Source of the DNA: an uncultured Allobosea sp.
GTDB lineage: Bacteria > Pseudomonadota > Alphaproteobacteria > Rhizobiales > Beijerinckiaceae
Assembly (NCBI RefSeq): GCF_945956895.1
Contig: NZ_CAMFJF010000015.1
Coordinates: 1-64,000 of the forward strand
Direction: 5' to 3'
DNA length: 64,000 nucleotides
Shown: positions 1 to 8,041 of the stretch, piece by piece
Numbering within the stretch: the first letter of the stretch is position 1
How the letters are laid out: every line of letters starts with the position of its first letter
Notes under the pieces: generated by a model
What the model was told of the DNA's origin: nothing
Databases searched by the model: none
Seen by the model: the letters and a program-made list of their open reading frames with translations, nothing else
Program-made: the position numbers and the translations under genes

Positions 1-197
1 TCCCAACCCTTATTTTAAGGGTGAGACCTGTCCGGGGAATTCGGGGGCCGTTTCATTGTACCCCTCTGCTCTTTTCTTGAAGAGGAGCTGGCCAGCATCA
101 CCCTTGTTAATAACGAATGCCAGAATGCGCCGAGAGCAACTTGACAGAAAAGGAAATCGAGCTTCCCTTGCAGCGTCACAAACTTGGGGAGCTGGAA

Positions 198-329
198 ATG
201 CTTAGGGCCTTCGTTACCATCGCCGCCGTCGTTGCTTTCAATGCTGCTGCTTGGGCTTCCTGCCCGCCCGGTACACGCTATAACTGCTCGACAGCCTTCA
301 ACGGCAAGCAGTCCTGCGGCTGCCGCTGA
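198..329 (+). CDS. Small secreted Cys-rich peptide (43 aa)
   Basis: Predicted exported peptide of 43 residues. The start at 198 is chosen because a GGGGAG ribosome site sits about 6 bases upstream and because it places a signal peptide (hydrophobic residues 4-18) at the N-terminus, with a likely cleavage after A-W-A at residue 20. The mature part of about 23 residues has four cysteines (22, 30, 40, 42), suggesting one or two disulfides in the periplasm. An upstream in-frame ATG at 117 would bury the signal sequence. A terminator follows directly, so it is probably monocistronic. Function unknown; I recognise no family. Confidence 0.6.
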   Translation: MLRAFVTIAAVVAFNAAAWASCPPGTRYNCSTAFNGKQSCGCR

Positions 330-354
330 GCAGACCATTCAATAAATTCTAATG

Positions 355-388
355 AGGGCCTCGTCATAAGTGGCGGGGCCTTTCTTTT
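355..388 (+). terminator. Rho-independent terminator after the small secreted peptide
   Basis: An 11-bp GC-rich stem with G-T pairs (left arm from 355, right arm ending at 382) is followed by a T-rich run TTTCTTTT. It lies 25 bases after the stop codon of the small secreted peptide gene. Confidence 0.6.
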
Positions 389-713
389 GTCTGCCATGCA
401 TTGATCACATTCGATCAGATGGCAGGAGGATGACGCACACCCCTGAGACTTCAAACAACTGATAGCACGCCTTTACCGGCTTTCTTAAAGCCCCTTGGAA
501 TTATCCGAGACAAAGTGGCGCGCTGGAGAGGCTCCAAGGGAGGCTCCACGTTTCAGAGAATCGAAGCAGGCGAGCATCTGGCAGTCGTGGCGACCCTGTG
601 AATCTCAAGGCCGAGAGGTCGGGAGCGCGTGAGTCTATCAGATTGAGGGGATTGTTCCGGAACATTGGCCGTCAGGTCGCATCAGCTATTGCCTTCCCGA
701 CATCCATTTTGTA
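389..713. other. Gene-free stretch, nothing recognised
   Basis: No convincing gene was seen on either strand. Reading on past the stop of the neighbouring truncated integrase on the minus strand gives no catalytic box II or tyrosine motif in any frame, so the missing C-terminus was lost and not merely frameshifted. Confidence 0.4.
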
Positions 714-1706
714 TCAATTTCTCAGGCCGATAATCTCGCCTATGCGGGCTCCCGTATCAGATTGAATAGCCGCGATATGCCGGGGAGTGTCGTCTAGTGT
801 CTTACACTCAGCCTGTATGCGCTTGAGTTCACCATTGGTGAACGTAGGGCGAGCCTTAGCGTCCTGACCATCCTTTGGAATTTTGAAGCGCAGGAATGGG
901 TTCTTGGCGTCCTTGAGGTCAAATTCATCGATGCCGTGGGTGAAGATGGCGCTCAGGGACTTGAAGTAACGCTTCACGGTGGCTGTCTTGGAGCCACTGG
1001 CGAGCATTTTGTCCCTGAGGTCATTGACGTTCTGCCTAGTGTAGGCACCCAACAGCAAATCACCATAAGCATCAGTCAGCAGTCGAACATATCGCTTGTT
1101 AGCAATATCGAACTTGTCCCCGCCGCCCTTGTGCTTGAGGTAAGAAGTCAGAACATCACTCAGGAGGATATGCTTCTGGGAGGGATCAGATAGCAGAAGG
1201 CGCGAGGCTTCTTGCTCAACGGCAGTCATCATGCTGCCGGAGTCCACCCAGTGCTGACCCTGATGCTCAAGATCGCGGGCCTCGCTGAAGGCACCTTTCG
1301 TTCGCCTGTCGACATGGTCAATGAAGACATCAATGGCGATGCCAGCCTCAGGAGTCAGGGGACCTGCCGGGCAATACGCCTCTCCAGCCTCCAGCCCTAA
1401 GAGCTTCAGAAGCTCCTTCGCCGCTGCTGTGTTCTCTGGAGTGGTCCGCCCTACCGCCCTAGCCTCAGGGGACCGCAGAGAGTCCCAGAGGCCCTCGACG
1501 CGCTTGGCTTCCTCAATGCAGAGTTTGGCGGCCTCAGCCTCGCTGTAGGTCTTCAGGCTGACTTTGTAGTGCGTCTTGCCGGGGTAGTGCTTGCGCAGGT
1601 CATCAGGGATGCGCCGCTGGTACATGTAGAGGCCCGAAGGCTTCTTCCGGGCGAGGTACTTCACGGCAACCATAAGCGGCCCAAGACGGAGGACGATTCG
1701 CGGCAC
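714..1706 (-). pseudogene. Truncated tyrosine integrase (DUF6538-type N-terminus)
   Basis: The N-terminus (YLARKKPSGLYMYQRRIPDDL) matches the arm-binding domain of DUF6538-type phage integrases. A SAM-like core-binding domain follows, and then the start of the catalytic domain with the first catalytic arginine in TGARIGEIIGLR. The protein stops four residues after that motif, so the Lys, His-x-x-Arg and Tyr elements are absent; about 100 residues are missing compared with the family. A start at 1673 (MVAVKYL) fits the family better than 1706. The 5' end lies about 80 bp from the tRNA fragment at 1788, the usual place for an integrase. I infer it belonged to another element using the same tRNA-Glu site. 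Confidence 0.75.
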
Positions 1707-1787
1707 TTGTAACCCCCATGTAACCCTGGGAGCAACCGCGTGAACACCTTAAGCGCTTGGAGGATAAGCCGAAATCGGCTTCAGCCA

Positions 1788-1833
1788 TGGCGCTCCCTAG
1801 GGGACTCGAACCCCTGTTTTCGCCGTGAGAGGG
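1788..1833 (-). repeat. Left attachment site: displaced 3' fragment of tRNA-Glu
   Basis: These 46 bases are identical to 14541-14586, the segment of tRNA-Glu from the anticodon stem through the encoded CCA. The 5' part of a tRNA is missing here, so this is not a working gene. It marks the far end of the integrated element and is one half of the duplicated core attachment site. Confidence 0.9.
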
Positions 1834-1924
1834 ACAGTTTTTCAGCAATTTTATGTCCATAACCGTCTACGACGGTCTATATAAATCAATGAGTTAGAAT
1901 GTTTGCGTCCCCCATTGTCCACCG

Positions 1925-1971
1925 ATTCACAGGTCCGTATATTACACGGATATTACACGAAACCTGTGAAT
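1925..1971. promoter_or_regulatory. Inverted repeat enclosing tandem integrase arm-like sites, overlapping int start
   Basis: Perfect 10-bp inverted repeat: ATTCACAGGT at 1925-1934 and ACCTGTGAAT at 1962-1971. Between the arms lie two direct copies of TATTACACG with a 2-bp spacer (1940-1959). The right arm covers the ATG at 1970. The TATTACACG pair recurs at the other end of the element (14473-14492). I infer combined roles as an arm-type integrase site and a control site for int, either by protein binding or by a hairpin in the mRNA leader. Confidence 0.6.
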
Positions 1972-3259
1972 GGCAGCGATGGCAAAGACCCTTTCCGAGA
2001 GCCCGATGACAACCCGCTCCGCCCGCGACAAGCTCGCGCCTGGAGTGCACTGGCGCGGCATCGATAGCGGCGTTCACCTTGGCTACCGCCGTGGCCGGCG
2101 CGGCGGGGAGTGGGTGGTGCGATGGCGCGCCGGGGCTGGCTACAAGCGGGAAGGCATCGGCGCTGCTGATGACGTGCTCGCTGCGGATGGCCAGCAGACA
2201 CTGTCCTTCGATCAAGCCTTGGCCGCAGCCCGGCGCGCCGTCGAACTGGGCCGCGCGACGGCGGCAGTCGCCGCAGCGGGGCCGATCCCGACCGTCCGCA
2301 GCGCAGTCGAAACCTATCTGACAGACCGCGAAAGCAACGAACGAGCGCAGCGCCCCGACAAGCCTCTGAAGCTGGACGGGCGCTCCAGGATGAAACGCCA
2401 CGTGCTGTCCAAGCCCGTGGCCGACAAGAACCTGCATGAGCTTGAGGAAGACGACCTGAAGGACTGGCGCGCCAGCCTGACGGGCCTAGCTGCCACGAGC
2501 GTCAAGCGCACGGTCAATGATCTGAAGGCTGCCCTGAACAAGGCAGCGGACGAGAAGCGTAAAACCCTTCCTGCGCTCTCCGGCATCGTCAAAGCTGCGT
2601 TCAAGGCGACGAAAGCGTATGCTCCCATCGCGCGGCAAGTCCAGCCGCTAAGTGACGATGAGGTGCGGGCCGTTATCGCTGCCGCCTCCAAGGTGGACGA
2701 GTGCGACGGCTGGGAAGGCGATCTCTATCGGCTGGTCCTTCTGCTGGCCGCAACGGGCGCACGCTTTGGCCAGATCGCCGCTATCCGCGTTGGTGATGTC
2801 GAGAGCGCCAGCAAGCGGATCATGGTTCCCGTGAGCAACAAGGGCCGTGGCGAGAAACAGCGCGCCGCCTTCCCCGTGCAGATTGGCGACGACGTGCTGA
2901 CGGCGCTCAAGCCGGCCATTGCCCGGCGCAGGAGCAGCGACCCCTTGCTGGAACGCTGGACCCATAAGCAGACCGGCCCCGCAACGTGGGTGCGGGAACG
3001 GCGCGGCGCGTGGCAGACAGCGAGCCAGATGACGCGAGCATGGGCCAAGATTTCCGAGGAGGCGGAGTTAGCGGCCGATGTCGTGCCCTACGTCCTTCGG
3101 CATTCCAGCATCATCCGAGGGCTTCGCGCGGGCCTCTCTGTCCGGCTGGTCGCTGACCTGCACGACACTTCGGCGAAGATGATAGAGACTCACTATTCCA
3201 AATGGATAGCTGATGCCGAGACGGAGATGGCGCGCCGCGCCATCGTTGCGCTGGCCTAG
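1970..3259 (+). CDS. int: Tyrosine-type site-specific integrase
   Basis: Catalyses integration and excision of the island at tRNA-Glu. It has an N-terminal arm-binding region (about 20-100), a SAM-like core-binding domain (about 105-200) and a catalytic domain. The first catalytic Arg is Arg265 in ATGARFGQ. Box II reads YVLRHSS (residues 374-380), with Tyr where most family members have His; I recall the same variant in related rhizobial integrases. The nucleophile is Tyr409 in THYSKW. Full length at 429 aa. The start is uncertain: ATG at 1970 lies in an inverted repeat without a clear ribosome site; 1979 and 2006 are alternatives. A terminator follows at once, so it is transcribed alone. Confidence 0.93.
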   Translation: MAAMAKTLSESPMTTRSARDKLAPGVHWRGIDSGVHLGYRRGRRGGEWVVRWRAGAGYKREGIGAADDVLAADGQQTLSFDQALAAARRAVELGRATAAVAAAGPIPTVRSAVETYLTDRESNERAQRPDKPLKLDGRSRMKRHVLSKPVADKNLHELEEDDLKDWRASLTGLAATSVKRTVNDLKAALNKAADEKRKTLPALSGIVKAAFKATKAYAPIARQVQPLSDDEVRAVIAAASKVDECDGWEGDLYRLVLLLAATGARFGQIAAIRVGDVESASKRIMVPVSNKGRGEKQRAAFPVQIGDDVLTALKPAIARRRSSDPLLERWTHKQTGPATWVRERRGAWQTASQMTRAWAKISEEAELAADVVPYVLRHSSIIRGLRAGLSVRLVADLHDTSAKMIETHYSKWIADAETEMARRAIVALA

Positions 3260-3260
3260 T

Positions 3261-3286
3261 AAAACGCATAGAAAGTTATGCGTTTT
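3261..3286 (+). terminator. Palindrome/terminator behind int
   Basis: Perfect 10-bp inverted repeat AAAACGCATA / TATGCGTTTT with a 6-base loop, starting one base after the int stop. It ends in only four T, so termination would be modest. Its centre is nearly identical to 11305-11325, so it may instead, or also, bind a protein. Confidence 0.5.
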
Positions 3287-3503
3287 CAGCAGCTTAAGTA
3301 CCGACCCCGTTGACAAGGCGAGGCGCTCATGCTCTCTTACAGTCAACCATGTACGGGGGTGCAGCGGCTGCAAGGCCGCACCTAAAGCACTGTGACAGGC
3401 GGGGTGGTGCCCTGCTTCATTGGCGAGCCGAGCCAGACCCCCGCGCGAACCCACCTGATCGGTTGACATCGGTCGTGCTGACGCACGCCTCGGAGGCTTC
3501 GCC

Positions 3504-3713
3504 ATGAGCGCCAAACCCAAAACTTCGTCGGCTAACGACGGTCGCCTTGCCTATTCGCCCGAGGAGGCGGCCCGCCTCACGGGTGTCTCCCGCGCCTTTC
3601 TGTACCTCGAAATGCAGCGCGGCAAGCTGACCAGCATCAAGATCGGCCGTCGCCGGCTTATCCGCAGGAGCGATCTGCTCGCCTGGGTTGGGGAGGCAGA
3701 GCATGCAGCCTGA
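3504..3713 (+). CDS. AlpA/excisionase-like helix-turn-helix protein
   Basis: A 69-residue DNA-binding protein with a MerR-like winged helix typical of AlpA/Xis and HTH_17 proteins: YSPEEAARLTGVSRAFLYLEMQRGKLTSIKIG, then RRLIRRSDLLAWV (residues about 17-60). In related elements such proteins steer the integrase toward excision or activate element genes. GGAGG lies 8 bases upstream of the ATG. It begins the operon that runs to the replication protein and overlaps the next gene. It is separated from int by 244 bp. Assignment to excisionase rather than regulator is inference. Confidence 0.85.
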   Translation: MSAKPKTSSANDGRLAYSPEEAARLTGVSRAFLYLEMQRGKLTSIKIGRRRLIRRSDLLAWVGEAEHAA

Positions 3714-3960
3714 AGCTCCCCCGCAGCTAGCCGCGCCCCCGAAGCTCAGCGCCGCCGGACTCGCCGCGATCATGGCCCAACCACACTGGCCATCAATCCT
3801 GACGACGGCCTCCTCGGCTGCGCCGGCCCACCCTGTCGCTTCACCTGAGATCGCCGCGCACGCCCCGCTGCTGAACCGCCCGACCAGCCGCCGCGCGAAG
3901 CGTCGCGCGCGCGGCAAAGCCAAGGAGGATCGCAATGACAGCGCTGCTTTATCTCGTTGA
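3703..3960 (+). CDS. Hypothetical basic, Ala/Pro-rich protein (85 aa)
   Basis: An 85-residue protein with no recognised domain. It is rich in Ala and Pro up to about residue 65 and ends in a strongly basic stretch (RRAKRRARGKAKEDR) that could bind nucleic acid. The start at 3703 is supported by GGGGAGG about 8 bases upstream. It overlaps the HTH gene by 11 bp and the following gene by 26 bp, which suggests translational coupling. Low complexity makes this the least certain gene of the operon. Confidence 0.45.
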   Translation: MQPEAPPQLAAPPKLSAAGLAAIMAQPHWPSILTTASSAAPAHPVASPEIAAHAPLLNRPTSRRAKRRARGKAKEDRNDSAALSR

Positions 3961-4270
3961 GCGATCCGAGGAAGGCGTCTGGCGCGTCGTCCTTCGAAGA
4001 GCCTGGCGCGATCACCTCGGCGAGCAGATGCGCCAGTATGGATGGCTCTGGCGGGAGCCGGCCAGCACCTTCCGCGACGCATTCGATGCGTACTGCTGGC
4101 AGCGATATCCGGGCGGTCCGATCTTCTACTCCGACCCCATCGGCGGAATGGTCGGAAGCGTCCAAAGCCTGGAGACGCTCCACGCCTTCGGCTTCATCCG
4201 TGCATTTGGGGAGCCAATAGAGAACGGCACCGACCCTATCGAGCTGGTGCCGTCCAATTCGCAAAGCTGA
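3935..4270 (+). CDS. Hypothetical protein (111 aa)
   Basis: A 111-residue soluble protein without a family I recognise. A perfect AAGGAGG ribosome site lies 6 bases before ATG 3935, so it is almost certainly translated. It is rich in aromatic residues (several Trp and Tyr between 15 and 60) and has no membrane segment. It sits within the operon from the AlpA-like gene to the PrimPol gene, so a role in replication, excision or control of the element is a reasonable guess and no more. Confidence 0.65.
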   Translation: MTALLYLVERSEEGVWRVVLRRAWRDHLGEQMRQYGWLWREPASTFRDAFDAYCWQRYPGGPIFYSDPIGGMVGSVQSLETLHAFGFIRAFGEPIENGTDPIELVPSNSQS

Positions 4271-4328
4271 AGACAACTACCCGCGTAGGCCTGGCCGCCG
4301 ACACGCGCTCAACCGGAGTGGCCCAATT

Positions 4329-4571
4329 ATGCAGAAAATATTTGTGAAATACAACCGCTGGCGCGGACGGATCACCTATATCGAGATCGATCCCCTGTTG
4401 GGCGCGTTGCACTACAGCGAGCCGGCTCTGGCCGAGGCCAAGCCTGAACCGCTGACGATAGCCGACGAACATCTCGGCCCGCTGATTGTTTCGCCGGATG
4501 CCCCTGGCAACCCTCGCCGCACCCTCGCTCCACCATGCGCCGTGACGCGCACGACCGCAGGGGAGCGCTGA
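4329..4571 (+). CDS. Hypothetical protein (80 aa)
   Basis: An 80-residue protein. The N-terminal half (MQKIFVKYNRWRGRITYIEID) looks folded and beta-rich; the C-terminal third is Pro/Arg-rich. A weak GGAG lies about 11 bases upstream. Its stop codon is 2 bases from the ATG of the PrimPol gene, whose ribosome site is inside it, so the two are probably coupled. No family recognised. Confidence 0.5.
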   Translation: MQKIFVKYNRWRGRITYIEIDPLLGALHYSEPALAEAKPEPLTIADEHLGPLIVSPDAPGNPRRTLAPPCAVTRTTAGER

Positions 4572-4573
4572 CC

Positions 4574-7039
4574 ATGGCTGACCGCGATCCTTTCGATAGC
4601 TGGTTCGGCGAGCGCAAAGCTCCTGAGCCCGATACTTCACCATCCGAACCGATGAGCAGCCATTACAGCGCGGCCGCGCCGCGCCGACTAGGCGGACGGA
4701 TAGAGCAGTCTACGCCCGCCGAAGATTGGGATGATGAGCCGGCCACCTCCGGACCCGTCACTATGCTGGATCATGCGTTGGCCATGATTGGAAGGGGCTG
4801 CAAGGTTATCCGCGTCCAAGCGAACACCAGGCGTCCAGTTGACGAGCGCTGGCAGAACGACGCAACCGACGACGCCGCTAAAGTGAAGGCGTGGGTTGAC
4901 GCCGGCTATAGCTACGGGATCTCGGGCGGGCACCCGCTTCCGGCCGGTGGCCACTTGCTCATTGTCGATCTGGACGTGAAGGACGGGAAAGACGGCGTCG
5001 CCGAACTCGCGAAATACGGCACCCGGCCCGAAACCTTCACCGTCCGCTCGCCGTCTGGCGGGCTTCACCTCTATTTTTCGACTTGGCAAGCGCATGGGTG
5101 CTCGCCGGGAGGTTTTCGCCGGCTAGACGAGAGCGGCCAGGACGTGAGTGGCATCGATATCCGAGGCCGTGGCGGTCAGTGTGTTGGGCCGGGCTGCATG
5201 CGGGACGGGAAGTCCTATGAGGTGGTTTGCGACGCTCCAATCGCCGAAGCCCCGGCCTGGCTGGTCAATCGGCTTCAGACCGCCCGTGAACGCGAAGGCG
5301 GCCCGGCCGTCAGCATCGACGATCCTGACGACATCGTATTCGCAATTCACTATCTCCAGAAAGACGCGCCTATCGCGGTCGAGGGACGCGGCGGCAACAA
5401 CACCACCTACGCGGTCGCGGCGCGCGTTGTCGAGATCGGGGTCTCGGCCGAGCGCGCGGCCGACCTTATGGCCGAGCACTGGAACGAGCGGTGCCTGCCA
5501 CCGTGGACCCGTGAAGAACTGCTGACCCTCTGCACGAACGCGCAGAACTATGTCCAGACCCGCCAGGGCTCGGGCGGTGTCGCCGCCGCTGCGGCCGACT
5601 GGCAAGGCGCGGTGGTGCTCCCGCCTTCCCCGCCGCCCTCCTCGGCCGCCGGCCCGATCTTCGATCCATGGCGCGAGGTGATCGTTCCCGCCCTCCCGCA
5701 GGGCTTGCTGCCTGGCTCTATCGACCGCTTCGCCTCGGAGCAGAGCACCACCATGGGGGCATGCCGAAGTGCCATCGGGCTCGCCGCGCTGGCGGCGCTC
5801 TCGGGTGCGGTCAACCATGCTACGTCGCTGCGGATGATGCGCAACGGCGGGTGGTCCGCGAGCCCGCGCCTCTGGCTGCTGCTAGCCGGGCCGCCGTCCA
5901 GCAAAAAGACGCCCATCATCGGCGAGGCCCTGCGGCCGCTGGAAAAGCTCCAGGCTCAACGCTGGCGAGCGTGGAAAGAGCATTGCGATTTCCTTGGCGA
6001 AGACGACCAGAAGCCTCCTCAACCGGCGCGGCTCGTGGCCGGCGATGTCACCATGGAGGCGTTGGCCGGCATCTTGGCGGGGCAGGATCGCGGCGTTCTG
6101 GTCAAGCGAGACGAGCTTGCGGGCTGGATTGGCAGCATGGAGAAATACGGCAGCGGTCGCGGACCAATGGCCGACCGCGCATTTTGGTTGGAGGCGTTCA
6201 ACGGCGGCCCATATACCGTGGATCGCGTTACGCGCGGCAGCATTGTCGTCCCGAACCTGTCGGTCTCCATCATAGGCGGCATCCAGCCTGACCGGCTTAC
6301 TGAGCTTCAGGGGCTCCAGTCGGACGGGCTGTTGCAGCGCTTCCTGCCGGTTTTCGTCGAGCCGGGCCGCGTTGCCGAGGATCGGCCGGTATCGAATGCC
6401 GGGTATTCGGCTCTGATCGAGAGCGCGGCCGGCCTGGACGCGATGCGCTTCGAGTTCGATGATGCAGCACTGAAGATCGCAGCGCGGTTCCGTCAGCGGA
6501 CGCATGATCTACAAATGGCGGCCGAGACCACGAGACCGGGCTTCGCTCAGTTCGTCGGCAAGCTCGATGGCTTGTTTGGCACGCTGTCACTGCTGTTTCA
6601 TGTCGCCGAGGGGCTAGAGCACTGGTTCTCGGAGCGCGTGATCAGCGAAACAGCCGAACGTGTCGAGACGCTGTTTTCGGAGTTCATCCTTCCGCACGCT
6701 TTCGAATTCTACGGCTTTGCCGATCAGGCTGCGGGAACGGACAAGCTCCGCAAGATTGCTTCGTGGGTGCTCACATCCGGGCGCGAGAGGCTGACCACCC
6801 GCGACGCCATGCGAGAGGTATCCTGCCTTCGCGACCTGGACGCCTTCAGGATCGGCCGTGAGCTTGGACCTCTTGTTGCGGGTGGATGGCTTGAGCCGGA
6901 CAACCACGGGCCGGAGAACCGCACCTGGAAGGTGCTGCCCGGCGTCTTGCCTCAGTTCGCGGAGCGCCGAGCGGCCGAGGAGCGCCGAAAGCAGGAGTTG
7001 GCTCGGCTGATGAACGGGCCACGCAGGGCAAGCGGTTAG
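4574..7039 (+). CDS. PrimPol - DUF3987 replication protein (primase/polymerase with ATPase-like module)
   Basis: Likely initiates replication of the excised element. Residues about 45-240 are a bifunctional primase/polymerase domain: metal ligands in IVDLDVKDG (Asp132, Asp134), SGGLHLYF with His165, and GIDIRGRGG. Residues about 380-800 form a DUF3987 module with a P-loop-like GPPSSKKT (439-446). Such fusions are the replication proteins of many integrated satellites and plasmids. The start at 4574 follows AGGGGAGCG; an upstream ATG at 4535 would overlap the preceding gene. At 821 aa it is full length with no frameshift. A short primosome-like helicase role for the C-terminal part is inferred from family context. 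Confidence 0.9.
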   Translation: MADRDPFDSWFGERKAPEPDTSPSEPMSSHYSAAAPRRLGGRIEQSTPAEDWDDEPATSGPVTMLDHALAMIGRGCKVIRVQANTRRPVDERWQNDATDDAAKVKAWVDAGYSYGISGGHPLPAGGHLLIVDLDVKDGKDGVAELAKYGTRPETFTVRSPSGGLHLYFSTWQAHGCSPGGFRRLDESGQDVSGIDIRGRGGQCVGPGCMRDGKSYEVVCDAPIAEAPAWLVNRLQTAREREGGPAVSIDDPDDIVFAIHYLQKDAPIAVEGRGGNNTTYAVAARVVEIGVSAERAADLMAEHWNERCLPPWTREELLTLCTNAQNYVQTRQGSGGVAAAAADWQGAVVLPPSPPPSSAAGPIFDPWREVIVPALPQGLLPGSIDRFASEQSTTMGACRSAIGLAALAALSGAVNHATSLRMMRNGGWSASPRLWLLLAGPPSSKKTPIIGEALRPLEKLQAQRWRAWKEHCDFLGEDDQKPPQPARLVAGDVTMEALAGILAGQDRGVLVKRDELAGWIGSMEKYGSGRGPMADRAFWLEAFNGGPYTVDRVTRGSIVVPNLSVSIIGGIQPDRLTELQGLQSDGLLQRFLPVFVEPGRVAEDRPVSNAGYSALIESAAGLDAMRFEFDDAALKIAARFRQRTHDLQMAAETTRPGFAQFVGKLDGLFGTLSLLFHVAEGLEHWFSERVISETAERVETLFSEFILPHAFEFYGFADQAAGTDKLRKIASWVLTSGRERLTTRDAMREVSCLRDLDAFRIGRELGPLVAGGWLEPDNHGPENRTWKVLPGVLPQFAERRAAEERRKQELARLMNGPRRASG

Positions 7040-7138
7040 GGGCTGCCGGGATCGCTTCCACGATGCGGCGATGGCGGGTAAGCCTCGATCAGGGGAATGG
7101 TGACGCGCTCCGCGTCACCGCAGGGCTATGGGCACCGT

Positions 7139-7657
7139 ATGAACCACCTTGAGCAACTCGTATCAGAGTGGCTTCAATATAGAGGCTACTTCGTGCGCCA
7201 ATCCGTTGCAGTTGGCGCACGCGCCAAAGGCGGTTTTGAAGGCGAGCTTGACGTTGTCGCGCTGAATCCGGTCACTCAGCACCTGCTACATGTTGAATGC
7301 TCGTTGGACGCCCTTTCGACTGAGCAGCGACAACTCCGGTTTTCCGGAAAATTTGAGCGCGGCCGAAAATACATAAAGGATGCATTTCGAGGCATCGAAC
7401 TGCCCGAAACGCTGGAGCAGGTGCTTGTTCTCCAGTTCGCCAGCGGCAATGTCAGGTCGATCGGTGGCGCGCGGCTCGTGACCGTCAGAGAGTTTGTCCA
7501 CGAGATGTTCGACGGCCTGAAGGGTACATCTCCCGCGAGCAAGGCCGTCCCGAGCAATCTCCCGCTACTCCGCACGATACAGCTAGCCGCCGACGCAACG
7601 CGCATTCGAGCAAACGGGCATCGTATCATCAGCGAAGCGCAGACTAGCGAGCACTAG
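7139..7657 (+). CDS. Possible restriction-endonuclease-fold protein (172 aa)
   Basis: A small protein whose N-terminal 60 residues resemble the core of the PD-(D/E)xK fold: an alpha helix (NHLEQLVSEWLQYRGYFVRQS), then GELDVVALNP (Glu36, Asp38) and LLHVECSLD (Glu53). The usual Lys after Glu53 is replaced (E-C-S), so catalysis is uncertain. The rest is helical with no other motif. The ATG at 7139 is preferred to 7097, which would add an unrelated leader. It follows the PrimPol gene by 99 bp in the same direction. It could be an element-encoded nuclease, defence effector or DNA-binding relic. Confidence 0.55.
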   Translation: MNHLEQLVSEWLQYRGYFVRQSVAVGARAKGGFEGELDVVALNPVTQHLLHVECSLDALSTEQRQLRFSGKFERGRKYIKDAFRGIELPETLEQVLVLQFASGNVRSIGGARLVTVREFVHEMFDGLKGTSPASKAVPSNLPLLRTIQLAADATRIRANGHRIISEAQTSEH

Positions 7658-7705
7658 CACGGATTGGCCGCTTTCGATGAATTGCGGAGCATTCATCGCG
7701 CCCTT

Positions 7706-7818
7706 GTCAGCATTTGTCGATACGCGAGCGCGAATAGAAACCTATTGTCTCTCTCCTTCTTCTTTCTCCCGCAACTTTGAGCATCCTTGTCCAGGCGCGC
7801 GTATCGACAAATGCTGAC
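7706..7818. repeat. Long perfect inverted repeat (2 x 21 bp, 71-bp spacer)
   Basis: The arms 7706-7726 and 7798-7818 are exact reverse complements over 21 bp (arm core CATTTGTCGATACGCG). The 71-bp spacer is pyrimidine-rich on the plus strand (a run of C/T around 7745-7770). The whole lies in a 384-bp gene-free gap (7658-8041) after the possible nuclease gene. It could be a large transcript hairpin, a replication origin, or a footprint of a small inverted-repeat insertion. No transposase is present and I see no target duplication. Confidence 0.75.
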
Positions 7819-8041
7819 GGCATTGAAGCGACGCCCATGGCCGCAAGCCGATGAAACGGCAGTTTGCAGCGGCAATAGCGCAATCCGAGAGAACCAAAGT
7901 TTGCAGGGACGGTGCCTTGGCCCGGCGTTGGGACGTGCGAAGGCGCGACGGTGCTCCGGGGATGCACTAATCCGTGCCGGGCCTCTGGACACACTTTACC
8001 CTGTGGCTTTTCATGCGACGCCTGCCGCTGGGGAATGCGCG

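Noticed and set aside
1788-1833. A second tRNA gene
   Set aside because: Only the 3' part from the anticodon stem to CCA is present; the 5' part is missing, so it is an attachment-site duplicate.
3463-3503. TTGACA at 3463 as a promoter for the AlpA-like operon
   Set aside because: No acceptable -10 hexamer at 16-18 bp spacing; the motif alone is too weak in GC-rich DNA.
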